Shown: one piece after another, positions 35,762 through 44,029 of the stretch
Layout of the letters: each line of letters starts with the position of its first letter
Numbering within the stretch: the first letter of the stretch is position 1
DNA from: CAITJF01 sp032654645
Lineage (GTDB): Bacteria > Pseudomonadota > Gammaproteobacteria > Burkholderiales > Gallionellaceae
Assembly (NCBI GenBank): GCA_032654645.1
Contig: JAULAW010000001.1
Span: 1 to 64,000 of the forward strand
Length of the DNA stretch: 64,000 nucleotides
Reading direction: 5' to 3'
Position numbers and translations under genes: made by a program
The notes under the pieces: model-generated
Told to the model about the DNA's origin: nothing
The model's input: the letters and a program-made list of their open reading frames with translations, nothing else
The model's database searches: none

Positions 35762-36160
35762 TTATTGGGCCCGGTGCCGCAACTGTTCTTTGCATCCTGG
35801 CGACAGTTCACCTTCATGATGTTTGAGGCATTGCAGGACTTTGCCACCTCCGGGTTTGGTGTTTTTACAGAGCTTGGCCATATCATCTTTGCACGCTTGC
35901 CTGAAATCATGAACTCTCTCTTTCATTTTCCCTATGTTTTCTTTGCAGGCAGGTGATAATTCGCTTGAATGCTCTTTGAGGCATCGCGCCACGCGCCCTT
36001 CCCCCTGCTGCACGCCTTTGCAGAGTTTGGCCGCGTCCTCGACGCAGGGTCTTGCATTTTGTTCTGCCGATACACCCGCTGCCATGGATAAACAAAACAC
36101 CCCTGCAAGCACAGCAAACCATTTCATTTGAATGCCGGAAAATGCTGTCCTGTTTTTCAT
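35762..36160 (-). CDS. secreted cysteine-rich repeat protein
   Basis: 132 residues from the ATG at 36160, preceded by AGGAG. Signal peptide (about residues 12-32), then two GLG1/Cys-rich-FGFR-like repeats (CVEDAAKLCKGVQQGEGRVARC and CKDDMAKLCKNTKPGGGKVLQC parts). Such small periplasmic proteins are common in proteobacteria; function unknown. Confidence 0.85.
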   Translation of the reverse strand: MKNRTAFSGIQMKWFAVLAGVFCLSMAAGVSAEQNARPCVEDAAKLCKGVQQGEGRVARCLKEHSSELSPACKENIGKMKERVHDFRQACKDDMAKLCKNTKPGGGKVLQCLKHHEGELSPGCKEQLRHRAQ

Positions 36161-36339
36161 ATACGTTACTCCTTAGCTTTTTTGGTTATAAATCCAGCGG
36201 ATTCGTCATCGTTTGGCACAGTTGCAAATACAACGTCAAGGTTCATTCATGCGGCTGGCTGTGTGTCCTGCCCGACTCAATCAAAGGGCTCAATCCGGGC
36301 CAATAATACTTCTTTTGGCTGTCTGCCCATAATTCTAAA

Positions 36340-36368
36340 TTTACCCTTCCGCCTGCCTTGCGTATAAT
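36340..36368 (+). promoter_or_regulatory. guaB promoter
   Basis: TTTACC (36340-36345), 17-bp spacer, TATAAT (36363-36368), 27 bp before the guaB ATG. Confidence 0.7.
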
Positions 36369-36394
36369 GCTTCGCTTTGCGAAGGACGTTTACT

Positions 36395-37858
36395 ATGCGT
36401 ATTACCCAAAAGGCGCTGACCTTTGACGATGTCCTGCTGGTTCCGGCACATTCCAATGTGCTGCCGCGTGATGTCAGCCTGCGCACCCGGCTTACCCGCA
36501 ACATTACCCTGAACATTCCCATATTGTCCGCTGCGATGGATACCGTCACCGAGGCGCGCCTGGCGATTGCCTTGGCGCAGGAGGGCGGCATCGGCATCGT
36601 GCATAAAAATATGGCCGCCAAGGCGCAGGCGCTGGAAGTTTCCAAGACCAAGCGTTTTGAAAGCGGTGTCGTGAAAGACCCCATTACCGTCACGCCAGAA
36701 ATGACGGTGCGCGATGTTTTTAACCTCACCCGCCAGCACAAGATATCCGGCTTGCCGGTGGTGCAGGGCAAGCAGTTGGTCGGTATTGTCACCAACCGCG
36801 ATTTGCGCTTTGAAAGCAATCTCGATCAGCCGATCCAGAATATCATGACGCCGCGCGAGCGCCTGATTACAGTGAAGGAAAGCGCCAGCCGCGAAGAGGC
36901 GCGCGGCCTGATGCACCGGCACCGCATCGAGCGCGTGCTGGTGGTGAACGATGCGTTCGAGTTGCGCGGCCTGATTACCGTGAAGGACATTCTCAAATCC
37001 AGCGAGCACCCTCATGCATGCAAGGACGGCTTCGGGCGCCTGCGCGTGGGCGCCGCAATAGGCGTGGGCGAGGGCACGGACGAACGTGCGGCGCTGCTGG
37101 TGGAAGCCGGTGTGGATGTGCTGGTGGTGGATACCGCTCACGGCCACGCGCAGGCCGTGCTGGATCGCGTCAAATGGGTGAAGAAAAATTTCCCGCAGGT
37201 TGAAGTGATCGGCGGCAATATCGCCACCGGCGCGGCGGCCAAGGCTCTGCTGGATCATGGCGCGGACGGCGTAAAAGTGGGTATCGGCCCAGGTTCGATT
37301 TGCACCACGCGCATCGTCGCGGGAGTCGGGGTGCCGCAGATCAGCGCCATCCAGAATGTGTCTGAGGCACTGCGTGACTCCGGTGTGCCGCTGATCGCGG
37401 ACGGAGGAGTGCGCTACTCCGGCGATATTTCCAAGGCGCTGGCGGCGGGCGCGCATGTGGTGATGCTGGGAGGCCTGTTTGCCGGCACGGAAGAAGCGCC
37501 GGGCGAAGTGGAGTTGTTCCAGGGCCGTTCTTACAAGTCTTATCGCGGCATGGGCAGCATAGGCGCGATGCAGCAGGGTTCCAGCGACCGCTATTTTCAG
37601 GAAAGTGAAGCGGCCAATCAGGACAAACTGGTGCCGGAGGGTGTGGAAGGTCGCGTGCCATACAAGGGCAGCGTGTTGGCGGTTATTCACCAGTTGATGG
37701 GCGGTTTGCGCGCCAGCATGGGTTATCTGGGCTGCCCGGACATCGCCACCATGCACACCAAGGCCGAGTTCGTCCAGATCACCGCCGCCGGTGTGCGCGA
37801 ATCGCATGTGCACGATGTGCAGATCACCAAGGAAGCGCCGAATTATCATGTTGATTAA
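36395..37858 (+). CDS. guaB: IMP dehydrogenase
   Basis: 487 residues from MRITQKALTFDDVLL. It contains two CBS domains (about 95-205) and the catalytic loop GPGSICTTR with its Cys, plus the flap GSIGAMQQGSSDRY. It oxidises IMP to XMP, the first committed step to GMP. It heads the gua locus; a foreign-looking gene separates it from guaA. Confidence 0.97.
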   Translation: MRITQKALTFDDVLLVPAHSNVLPRDVSLRTRLTRNITLNIPILSAAMDTVTEARLAIALAQEGGIGIVHKNMAAKAQALEVSKTKRFESGVVKDPITVTPEMTVRDVFNLTRQHKISGLPVVQGKQLVGIVTNRDLRFESNLDQPIQNIMTPRERLITVKESASREEARGLMHRHRIERVLVVNDAFELRGLITVKDILKSSEHPHACKDGFGRLRVGAAIGVGEGTDERAALLVEAGVDVLVVDTAHGHAQAVLDRVKWVKKNFPQVEVIGGNIATGAAAKALLDHGADGVKVGIGPGSICTTRIVAGVGVPQISAIQNVSEALRDSGVPLIADGGVRYSGDISKALAAGAHVVMLGGLFAGTEEAPGEVELFQGRSYKSYRGMGSIGAMQQGSSDRYFQESEAANQDKLVPEGVEGRVPYKGSVLAVIHQLMGGLRASMGYLGCPDIATMHTKAEFVQITAAGVRESHVHDVQITKEAPNYHVD

Positions 37859-37881
37859 CTACCCTGGAAAGGTTGCTGACC

Positions 37882-38652
37882 ATGTCTGAGGGTAAGGTTT
37901 CTAAAATAAGAACTGGCTGGGGTTTTATCGAACAGTCGGATGAGTCTGAAATTTATTTTACACAAAGAGAGTTACGTGGAATTGTATTTAAGGAACTTAA
38001 AAAGGGAGATGCGGTTTCGTTTGAAATTGGGATTAAAGATGACGGTAAAACTTTTGCAGCAAATATCCAGAAAGCAAATGCCCCAGCTACTGTTAATGCA
38101 AACGTAACTCGTAGCCCATCAGAACAGGTAAAAAAACTTCTGGTCTTTTCTCTGGAAAGGGAACTGGCAAACATCAAGACAGGTTTGGAATTTGAGAAAC
38201 TTACGTTCATGCTGCTGCGCCTTTTAGGTATTCATTCACTATACCAATATGACTCAAAACAGCAGGCTGGACGCGCTGATGGCTTCTTTATTTGTGACCG
38301 TCTAGCAGTGATGTATGACTGCACGTTACAGCGAAGCTTTGAAGAAAAAAAGAAAGATCAAATCGAGAACTACGTAAACAAAATGAGGCAGTCATCCATC
38401 ACAATAGATGTGAAAACGGGTGAGAAATCCAGCCTTCCACAAAAGCACGATATTCAAAGCAAAATCCGGCAAGTTTGGATTATTACAAAGGGCGTTACCC
38501 GTGATTTGTATGAGGCCGAGGGTCTGGTGGTCAGGGAAATTGCGATTGACGATTTAGCTAGCCTGCTCGAAATAAAATTAAATGCGAATAATTTTAAAGA
38601 ATCCGATTTGCTTAAATGTTTGCTTGAACTAAGTGATTTATCGGCCAATTAA
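37882..38652 (+). CDS. cold-shock-domain / nuclease-like fusion between guaB and guaA
   Basis: 256 residues from the ATG at 37882 behind GGAAAGG. Residues 1-65 resemble a cold-shock/OB domain: GWGFIEQ and EIYFTQREL match the two RNA-binding motifs. Residues about 95-190 (LEFEKLTFMLLRLLG, GRADGFFICD, VMYDCTLQ) look like a restriction-endonuclease-like fold with Asp and Asp-x-Thr in place of the usual ExK; this is inference from pattern only. The gene is much more AT-rich than guaB and guaA and lies 23 bp after guaB and 2 bp before guaA. It thus shares their transcript. No family recognised with certainty. Confidence 0.7.
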   Translation: MSEGKVSKIRTGWGFIEQSDESEIYFTQRELRGIVFKELKKGDAVSFEIGIKDDGKTFAANIQKANAPATVNANVTRSPSEQVKKLLVFSLERELANIKTGLEFEKLTFMLLRLLGIHSLYQYDSKQQAGRADGFFICDRLAVMYDCTLQRSFEEKKKDQIENYVNKMRQSSITIDVKTGEKSSLPQKHDIQSKIRQVWIITKGVTRDLYEAEGLVVREIAIDDLASLLEIKLNANNFKESDLLKCLLELSDLSAN

Positions 38653-38654
38653 CT

Positions 38655-40238
38655 ATGCCCCACCAGAAAATCCTCATCCTCGATTTCGGTTCGCAATATA
38701 CCCAGCTTATCGCGCGCCGTGTGCGCGAATCCCATGTGTATTGCGAGTTGCACCCGTGGGACATGCCAGAAGCCGAAATTCGCGCCTTCGCTCCCGCAGG
38801 CATCATTCTTTCCGGCGGGCCGAACTCGGTATATGAAGAAGAAACGCCCAAGGCGCCGCAAGTGGTGTTTGAACTGGGCGTGCCGGTGCTGGGCATCTGC
38901 TATGGCATGCAGACCATGGCGGCGCAACTGGGCGGGACGGTGGAGTGCGGGAAGGTGCGCGAATTCGGTTATGCGGAAATCCGCGCACGCGGGCATTCAA
39001 AATTGTTCAGCGGCATTCAGGATCGAGCCAACGAGCAGGGCCACGGCTTGCTGGATGTATGGATGAGCCATGGCGATAAGGTTACAGCATTGCCACCCGG
39101 TTTCTCGGTGATCGCTTCCAATGATGCCACACCCTTCGCTGGCATGGCCGATGAAGCGCGCCGTTTCTACGCAGTGCAATTCCACCCGGAAGTGACACAT
39201 ACCCCTCAGGGCAAGGCGATGCTGAGCCGCTTCGTGCATGACATCTGCGGTTGCGGGCAGGACTGGAACATGCCGGATTACATCGCCGAGGCGGTGGAAA
39301 AAATCCGCGCCCAGGTTGGCGCCGAAGAAGTGATCCTCGGCTTGTCAGGTGGCGTGGATTCTTCCGTAGCGGCGGCGCTGATCCACCGCGCCATCGGCGA
39401 CCAACTCACCTGCGTGTTCGTGGACAATGGCCTGTTGCGTTTGAACGAAGGCGCGCAGGTGATGGAGACTTTCGCTAACCATCTGCACATGAAGGTGGTG
39501 CAGGTGGACGCGAGCGTCGAGTTCTTGAAGCACCTCGAAGGCGTGACCGACCCCGAGAAGAAGCGCAAGGTTATCGGGCGCGAGTTCGTCGAAGTGTTCC
39601 AGCGTGAATCGGCCAAACTGAAACAAGCCAAGTGGCTGGCGCAGGGAACCATCTATCCGGACGTGATCGAATCCGCCGGAGCCAAGACCAAAAAGGCGCA
39701 CACCATCAAGTCACACCACAATGTCGGCGGCCTGCCTGACACGCTGCACCTCAAGCTGCTCGAACCGCTGCGCGAATTATTCAAGGACGAAGTGCGCGAA
39801 CTCGGTGTGGCTCTCGGCCTGCCACACGACATGGTGTATCGCCATCCTTTCCCCGGCCCCGGCCTGGGCGTGCGCATCTTGGGCGAAGTGAAGCGCGAAT
39901 ATGCCGACCTGCTGCGCCGGGCGGATGCGATTTTTATCGAAGAATTGCACGCCACTAAGGATGAAGATGGCAAGTCCTGGTATGCGAAAACTTCACAGGC
40001 GTTCGCTGTGTTTCTGCCGGTGAAGAGCGTCGGCGTAATGGGCGACGGGCGTACCTACGAATGGGTCGTAGCGTTGCGCGCGGTGCAGACGCAGGACTTC
40101 ATGACCGCGCACTGGGCGGAGCTGTCTTACGCGCTGCTGGGCAGGGTGTCCAACCGCATCATCAACGAAGTGCGCGGGATCAACCGCGTGGTGTACGACA
40201 TCTCCGGCAAGCCGCCCGCGACGATAGAGTGGGAGTAG
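38655..40238 (+). CDS. guaA: GMP synthase (glutamine-hydrolysing)
   Basis: 527 residues. Class I glutamine amidotransferase domain with catalytic Cys in GICYGMQ and His/Glu in FHPEV. ATP pyrophosphatase P-loop LSGGVDSS and the C-terminal dimerisation domain (GRVSNRIINEVRGINRVVYD). Converts XMP to GMP. Starts two bases after the fusion gene's stop. Confidence 0.97.
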   Translation: MPHQKILILDFGSQYTQLIARRVRESHVYCELHPWDMPEAEIRAFAPAGIILSGGPNSVYEEETPKAPQVVFELGVPVLGICYGMQTMAAQLGGTVECGKVREFGYAEIRARGHSKLFSGIQDRANEQGHGLLDVWMSHGDKVTALPPGFSVIASNDATPFAGMADEARRFYAVQFHPEVTHTPQGKAMLSRFVHDICGCGQDWNMPDYIAEAVEKIRAQVGAEEVILGLSGGVDSSVAAALIHRAIGDQLTCVFVDNGLLRLNEGAQVMETFANHLHMKVVQVDASVEFLKHLEGVTDPEKKRKVIGREFVEVFQRESAKLKQAKWLAQGTIYPDVIESAGAKTKKAHTIKSHHNVGGLPDTLHLKLLEPLRELFKDEVRELGVALGLPHDMVYRHPFPGPGLGVRILGEVKREYADLLRRADAIFIEELHATKDEDGKSWYAKTSQAFAVFLPVKSVGVMGDGRTYEWVVALRAVQTQDFMTAHWAELSYALLGRVSNRIINEVRGINRVVYDISGKPPATIEWE

Positions 40239-40384
40239 GGGTGTTTTGTAATTAATTGTTATTAAACGATAAACTATTGGCTTGTTGATGTTTTATCCTA
40301 TTTTCCTCTGTTGAAGCAACCCGAAATGCTTCAAACTGATAGCTGACGTGGTGTTCAATCGAATTGGGAGGGTCACCTGTTAGC

Positions 40385-40430
40385 GCCGATTGAATATTGA
40401 CACACCCTGCCGATTGAATATTGACACAGG
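40385..40430. repeat. 24-bp tandem repeat, IS-end-like
   Basis: GCCGATTGAATATTGACACA occurs twice with a period of 24. Multiple short end repeats of this type are typical of IS21-family ends. No other feature is seen in 40239-40464. Confidence 0.6.
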
Positions 40431-40490
40431 ACGGGTAGCTGTTTTTTGAACCGGTCGTTGTCAAGCTAGTTGTCGCCTGAATGTTTAAAT

Positions 40491-41569
40491 TTATGCTGCC
40501 TTTTTAAGTTCTGAATTACCCCCCTTTTGAACGATTTTTTCGGTGATGTGTTGATCAGGATTTAGGTGAACAACACGAATTGGCTGCCAGTTTCTAGTGG
40601 CTCCGCTCCAGCGCCCTGGATGCCTTTTTTTCGCTGTTTCGTACACACAGATACGCTTCTGTAGCAACGCGGCATCCAGGCCCGCATGGCGTTCTGCAGG
40701 GGTAATGAATTTGATAGCGCTGTGGCGATGTTCCTGGTTGTGCCAGTTAACAAACATGCCTACCCACTGCCTGGCGGCAAGGAGGCTCTCAAACGCCCGG
40801 CCCGGGTAGGCTGGCCGGTATTTCATCGTCTTGAAGAGCGACTCTGAATAGGTGTTGTCGTTGCTGACCGCCGGGCGACTGAACGATGGCGCCACGCCCA
40901 ATACTTGCAGGGTAGCCAGCAACGTTGCGCCTTTCATCGGACTGCCATTGTCCGAATGCAGCACCACCTGGTCCGGTGCGATGTTTTCCCGTTGGCAAAT
41001 GTCGCGCATGACTTCGCTGGCCAGTTCACTGCTTTCTGAATCATAAACCTGCCAGCCAACGATTTTCCGGCTAAAGATATCCATGAACAAATACAGGTAA
41101 AATAGATTCCCAGCACCGGTGTGGGCAGATAAGTGATGTCCCAGCTGAATAGCTGATTGGGCGCTGTTGCCGATAGCGCACGCGGCTTGTAGCGTTGTTG
41201 TGCCGGCCGTTCTGCGCCACGATGCTTGAGCTGATTTTCTGCCCTGAGAACGCGATAAAAAGTCGATTCGGAGGCAATATATTGCCCGCGGTCGGCTAAT
41301 CTTGGAACAATCTGGCTTGGCGGAAGATGGCCAAATTCGTCTGAATTCACGACTGTCAGCAGGTGCTCGCGTTCCAATCCACCGAGCTTGTTTTTGGGGG
41401 ATTGCACTCGCAGTGTGCGTTGATCTGGGCGTGATTTGTCGCTCTGCCAGCGTTGCAAAGTGCGCTCGCTCAGAGAGATCGCCGCACAGGCACGATCCTG
41501 GCGCGCACCCGCTGCGATTGCTTCTGCCACCAGCTCCATGACTTGGTCGCGCTCGGCAAGGGTGGTCAT
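40491..41569 (-). pseudogene. IS3-family transposase OrfB, frameshifted
   Basis: N-terminal part 41569 to about 41100 (HTH_21-like and SWDITYLPTP with the first Asp) and C-terminal part from about 41090 to 40491 (FMDIFSRKIVGW, HSDNGSP with the second Asp, and YSESLFKTMK with the Glu) are in different frames. One base is missing in the A run at 41099-41102. All catalytic residues are otherwise present. Could be an assembly error. Confidence 0.85.
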
Positions 41570-42051
41570 TTGACCTCGTCCTCCCGGAGCGCGCGGAACT
41601 TTTTTTGCAGGATCAGCAATGCTGCCGCCTCTGCCAATGCTTTCTCTTTGCGTATCAATTCACGCTTGAGCTTTTCATTTTCATCTTTCAATGTGCGAAT
41701 TTCACGGGTGCCTGGCGCTGTTTTTACATCGGCACAAAAGGCTGTTTTCCAGCTTGTCAGGTGATGAGCAAACAACCCTTTTTCACGGCACCACGCATGC
41801 AGGGATTCGCCTGACAAACCATGGGTTTCATGCAGTGCCACCAGTTGCTCATCAGCACTCCAGTCCTGAGGGCGTTTCTCTTTTGTCGCCGTTACATTAA
41901 GCATGCCTACCGCTTTCCTTTTCATCCAATTTTTTACCGTATGGAAACTGACATTCATCTCTTCCGCGACCGATCGCACCGTCCGGTCTCCTCGAGAATA
42001 TATCTTGGTTAACGCCTGTTCAATAAACGCTTCAGAATACTTTGACTTCAC
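41566..42051 (-). CDS. IS3-family OrfA
   Basis: 161 residues with an HTH near residues 15-45 (DRTVRSVAEEMNVSFHTVKNWM) and a C-terminal leucine-zipper-like coil (LKDENEKLKRELIRKEKAL). Overlaps orfB by four bases as in IS3 elements. Confidence 0.88.
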   Translation of the reverse strand: MKSKYSEAFIEQALTKIYSRGDRTVRSVAEEMNVSFHTVKNWMKRKAVGMLNVTATKEKRPQDWSADEQLVALHETHGLSGESLHAWCREKGLFAHHLTSWKTAFCADVKTAPGTREIRTLKDENEKLKRELIRKEKALAEAAALLILQKKFRALREDEVK

Positions 42052-42095
42052 GGCTGACTCCTCTTCAAATAATTAATTTTTAGAGGCGACAACTA

Positions 42096-43343
42096 GTAGT
42101 TCGTTCCGGTAAAATACTTACAGATTGATATATAATTGCCATGGCTCTTATACAACTCTTAGCGGGGGTGATCATGGCGGGCAAGACGAAACGTGCTGCA
42201 CTGGTATTGACGGAGGATCAGAGGACGATGTTGAAGGAACTGTCCAGATCGAGAACAGCGTCGGCGCGCGAGATTGAACGCGCCAAGGTGCTGATCGGCT
42301 ACGCCGATGGTATCTCGATTGTTGGCCTGCAACGGCAGACCGGGGGCAGTCGCCCGACTATCTACAAATGCATCGACAAGGCACTGGCGGCGGGCGTGCA
42401 GATGGGGTTGAAGGACGCTTACCACCGCCCGCACGAACCGGAAATCAGCAATGAAGCCCGCGCTTGGGTAGCGAGCATCGCCTGCACCAAGCCCAAGGAT
42501 AACGGTTTAGCTGCGGAGCTGTGGACAATATCCGGCTTGGCCAGCTTTGTATCCGAACACGCCGGGTCTGCGGGCTTTCCCCGGCTGGCGCACGCGGGCA
42601 AGAGCACCGTATGGCGCATTCTCGACGAGAACGAAATCAAGCCCCACAAGATCCGTTACTATTTAGAAAAACGTGATCCAGAGTTTGACCGCAAGATGCA
42701 GGAAGTCTTGCTGGTTTACCGGGATGTTTCGATCTACCGCGAAGGTGCTGTTCATGATGGGCGACCCGAGCCCATCTATACTGTCAGCGTCGATGAAAAA
42801 CCCGGGGTTCAGGCTATCGGGCTAACCGCTCCCGACCTGCCGCCCGTTCCCGGAAAACACTCAGCCATTGGGCGAGATTACGAATATATCCGCCATGGAA
42901 CCGTATCGATCCTGGCCGGAATTGATCTGCACTCGGGCCATATTTTCGCCAACGTGGAAGATCGCCACCGTAGCGTTGAGTTCATCGCGTTACTCAAACG
43001 GCTTGACGAGCACTACCCCCCCGAGGCAATCATCCGCGTGGTGCTGGATAATCATTCGGCACACATCTCGAAAGAAACGTTAGCCTATCTTGCAACTCGA
43101 CCAGGGCGCTTCGAGTATGTTCATACGCCCAAACATGGCTCTTGGCTTAATCTGATAGAGTGTGCCTTCTCGAAGATGTCCAGAACCTTCCTGCGCCACA
43201 TCCGGGTAAACTCCATTGATGAGTTGAAGGCACGAATCATGAAGGGCATTGACGAGATCAACGCCTCACCCGTCGTGTTCCGCTGGAACAAGTTTGACCT
43301 TGGGGTGGCTTAATGTGTAAATATTTTACCGGAACGCACTACT
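42096..43343 (+). mobile_element. IS630-family element
   Basis: Ends AGTAGTTCGTTCCGGTAAAA and its complement (TTTTACCGGAACGCACTACT) with TA at both borders, typical of IS630 target duplication. Confidence 0.88.
42174..43313 (+). CDS. IS630-family transposase
   Basis: 379 residues from MAGKTKRAALVL at 42174. HTH-like N-terminus (ARVLIGYADGISIVGLQRQTGGSR-like) and DDE core with Asp207 (SVDEKPG), Asp292 (VLDNHSAH) and Glu329 (LNLIECAFS). Intact. Confidence 0.92.
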   Translation: MAGKTKRAALVLTEDQRTMLKELSRSRTASAREIERAKVLIGYADGISIVGLQRQTGGSRPTIYKCIDKALAAGVQMGLKDAYHRPHEPEISNEARAWVASIACTKPKDNGLAAELWTISGLASFVSEHAGSAGFPRLAHAGKSTVWRILDENEIKPHKIRYYLEKRDPEFDRKMQEVLLVYRDVSIYREGAVHDGRPEPIYTVSVDEKPGVQAIGLTAPDLPPVPGKHSAIGRDYEYIRHGTVSILAGIDLHSGHIFANVEDRHRSVEFIALLKRLDEHYPPEAIIRVVLDNHSAHISKETLAYLATRPGRFEYVHTPKHGSWLNLIECAFSKMSRTFLRHIRVNSIDELKARIMKGIDEINASPVVFRWNKFDLGVA

Positions 43344-43360
43344 AGTCTGACACAGGGGGT

Positions 43361-43428
43361 TATGCGGAGAGAATAATCCATGAAATAGGGCAAAATCAGG
43401 GCTCCTGAACAAGGGGCTCTGCATAACA
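43361..43428. repeat. 68-bp inverted-repeat segment between IS elements
   Basis: GGTTATGCGGAGAG at the left pairs imperfectly with CTCTGCATAAC at the right. It looks like an IS end or miniature element remnant. Confidence 0.35.
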
Positions 43429-43439
43429 ATACACTCCGC

Positions 43440-43623
43440 ATTCAACAAGGCGTTCTCGGATTGGTCGGAGGTATTTCCAAATGCAGCCTGCGTGGTGTCG
43501 CTGGTCGATCGCCTGGTCCATCACTCGGAGGTGATCTCGATTGAGGGAGAATCCTACCGCCTGAAAGAAGCGAAGGAGCGTTCCGAGCAACGTGGACGGC
43601 AACGGCGAAAGGTGAAATCATGA
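43440..43623 (+). pseudogene. istB 3' remnant (IS21 family)
   Basis: The frame ending at TGA 43621-43623 reads AFNKAFSDWSEVFPNAACVV, then SLVDRLVHHSEVISIEGESY and RLKEAKERSEQRG, the C-terminal end of IstB. The ATPase motifs are gone. The stop overlaps the next ATG. Confidence 0.85.
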
Positions 43624-43847
43624 AGCCATGGCGCTTGCCGTCAGGGTTGCAGCGCGGAATCCCCTTTATCATCCAGGACAACTGGACACCGGAGCAGGCA
43701 TTGGCGGTAGTTGAATTGCTCGATGACCTGCGTGAGGTGATCTTGAATCGCTATCGGATTCAGCTACACGAGCTGCTACGCGAACAGCGCTGCACACCTG
43801 CCACATCGACACCTCGCAGCATCGACGAAACCGATCCGCCGTTCTGA
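43620..43847 (+). CDS. small IS21-associated protein
   Basis: 75 residues (MKPWRLPSGLQRGIPF, NWTPEQALAVVELLDDLREV). A family that regularly follows istB in IS21 subgroups. ATG overlaps the istB stop. Function unknown to me. Confidence 0.65.
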   Translation: MKPWRLPSGLQRGIPFIIQDNWTPEQALAVVELLDDLREVILNRYRIQLHELLREQRCTPATSTPRSIDETDPPF

Positions 43848-43874
43848 TTGATTTGTGCATTTCCATCAAACGAA

Positions 43875-43898
43875 CAAGGAGCCCCATGGGGCTCCTTG
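43875..43898. terminator. CAAGGAGCCCCATGGGGCTCCTTG hairpin (first and last 11 bases pair)
   Basis: Perfect 12-base arms CAAGGAGCCCCA/TGGGGCTCCTTG. No strong T run follows, so termination is plausible rather than certain. Confidence 0.5.
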
Positions 43899-43964
43899 CA
43901 TTTCGATCTTCGCAACCTTCAAACTCCGCCAGATTTCGGCGCATTTACGCAGCCGTCAACATCC

Positions 43965-44028
43965 CAAAAAGGCATATCACAAATCTGATGTCTGCTTCAT
44001 TTTAGGCTCAGAATTTTTGAGCAATGCT
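43965..44028. repeat. CATATCACAAA-TCTGCTTCATTTTAGGC repeat, copy 1
   Basis: About 60 bp next to the 3' end of the first fic gene, matched at roughly four of five bases by 47112-47176 in the same orientation. Shared core TCTGCTTCATTTTAGGC. Confidence 0.65.
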
Positions 44029-44029
44029 C

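Larger units (their letters stand above)
40465..42097 (-). mobile_element. IS3-family element, inactivated
   Basis: Imperfect inverted ends CTAGTTGTCGCCT (from 40466) and AGGCGACAACTAG (to 42096) enclose orfA and orfB. orfB is frameshifted. The right end directly abuts the IS630 element, which seems to have inserted at the TA of the end's CTAG. Confidence 0.8.
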
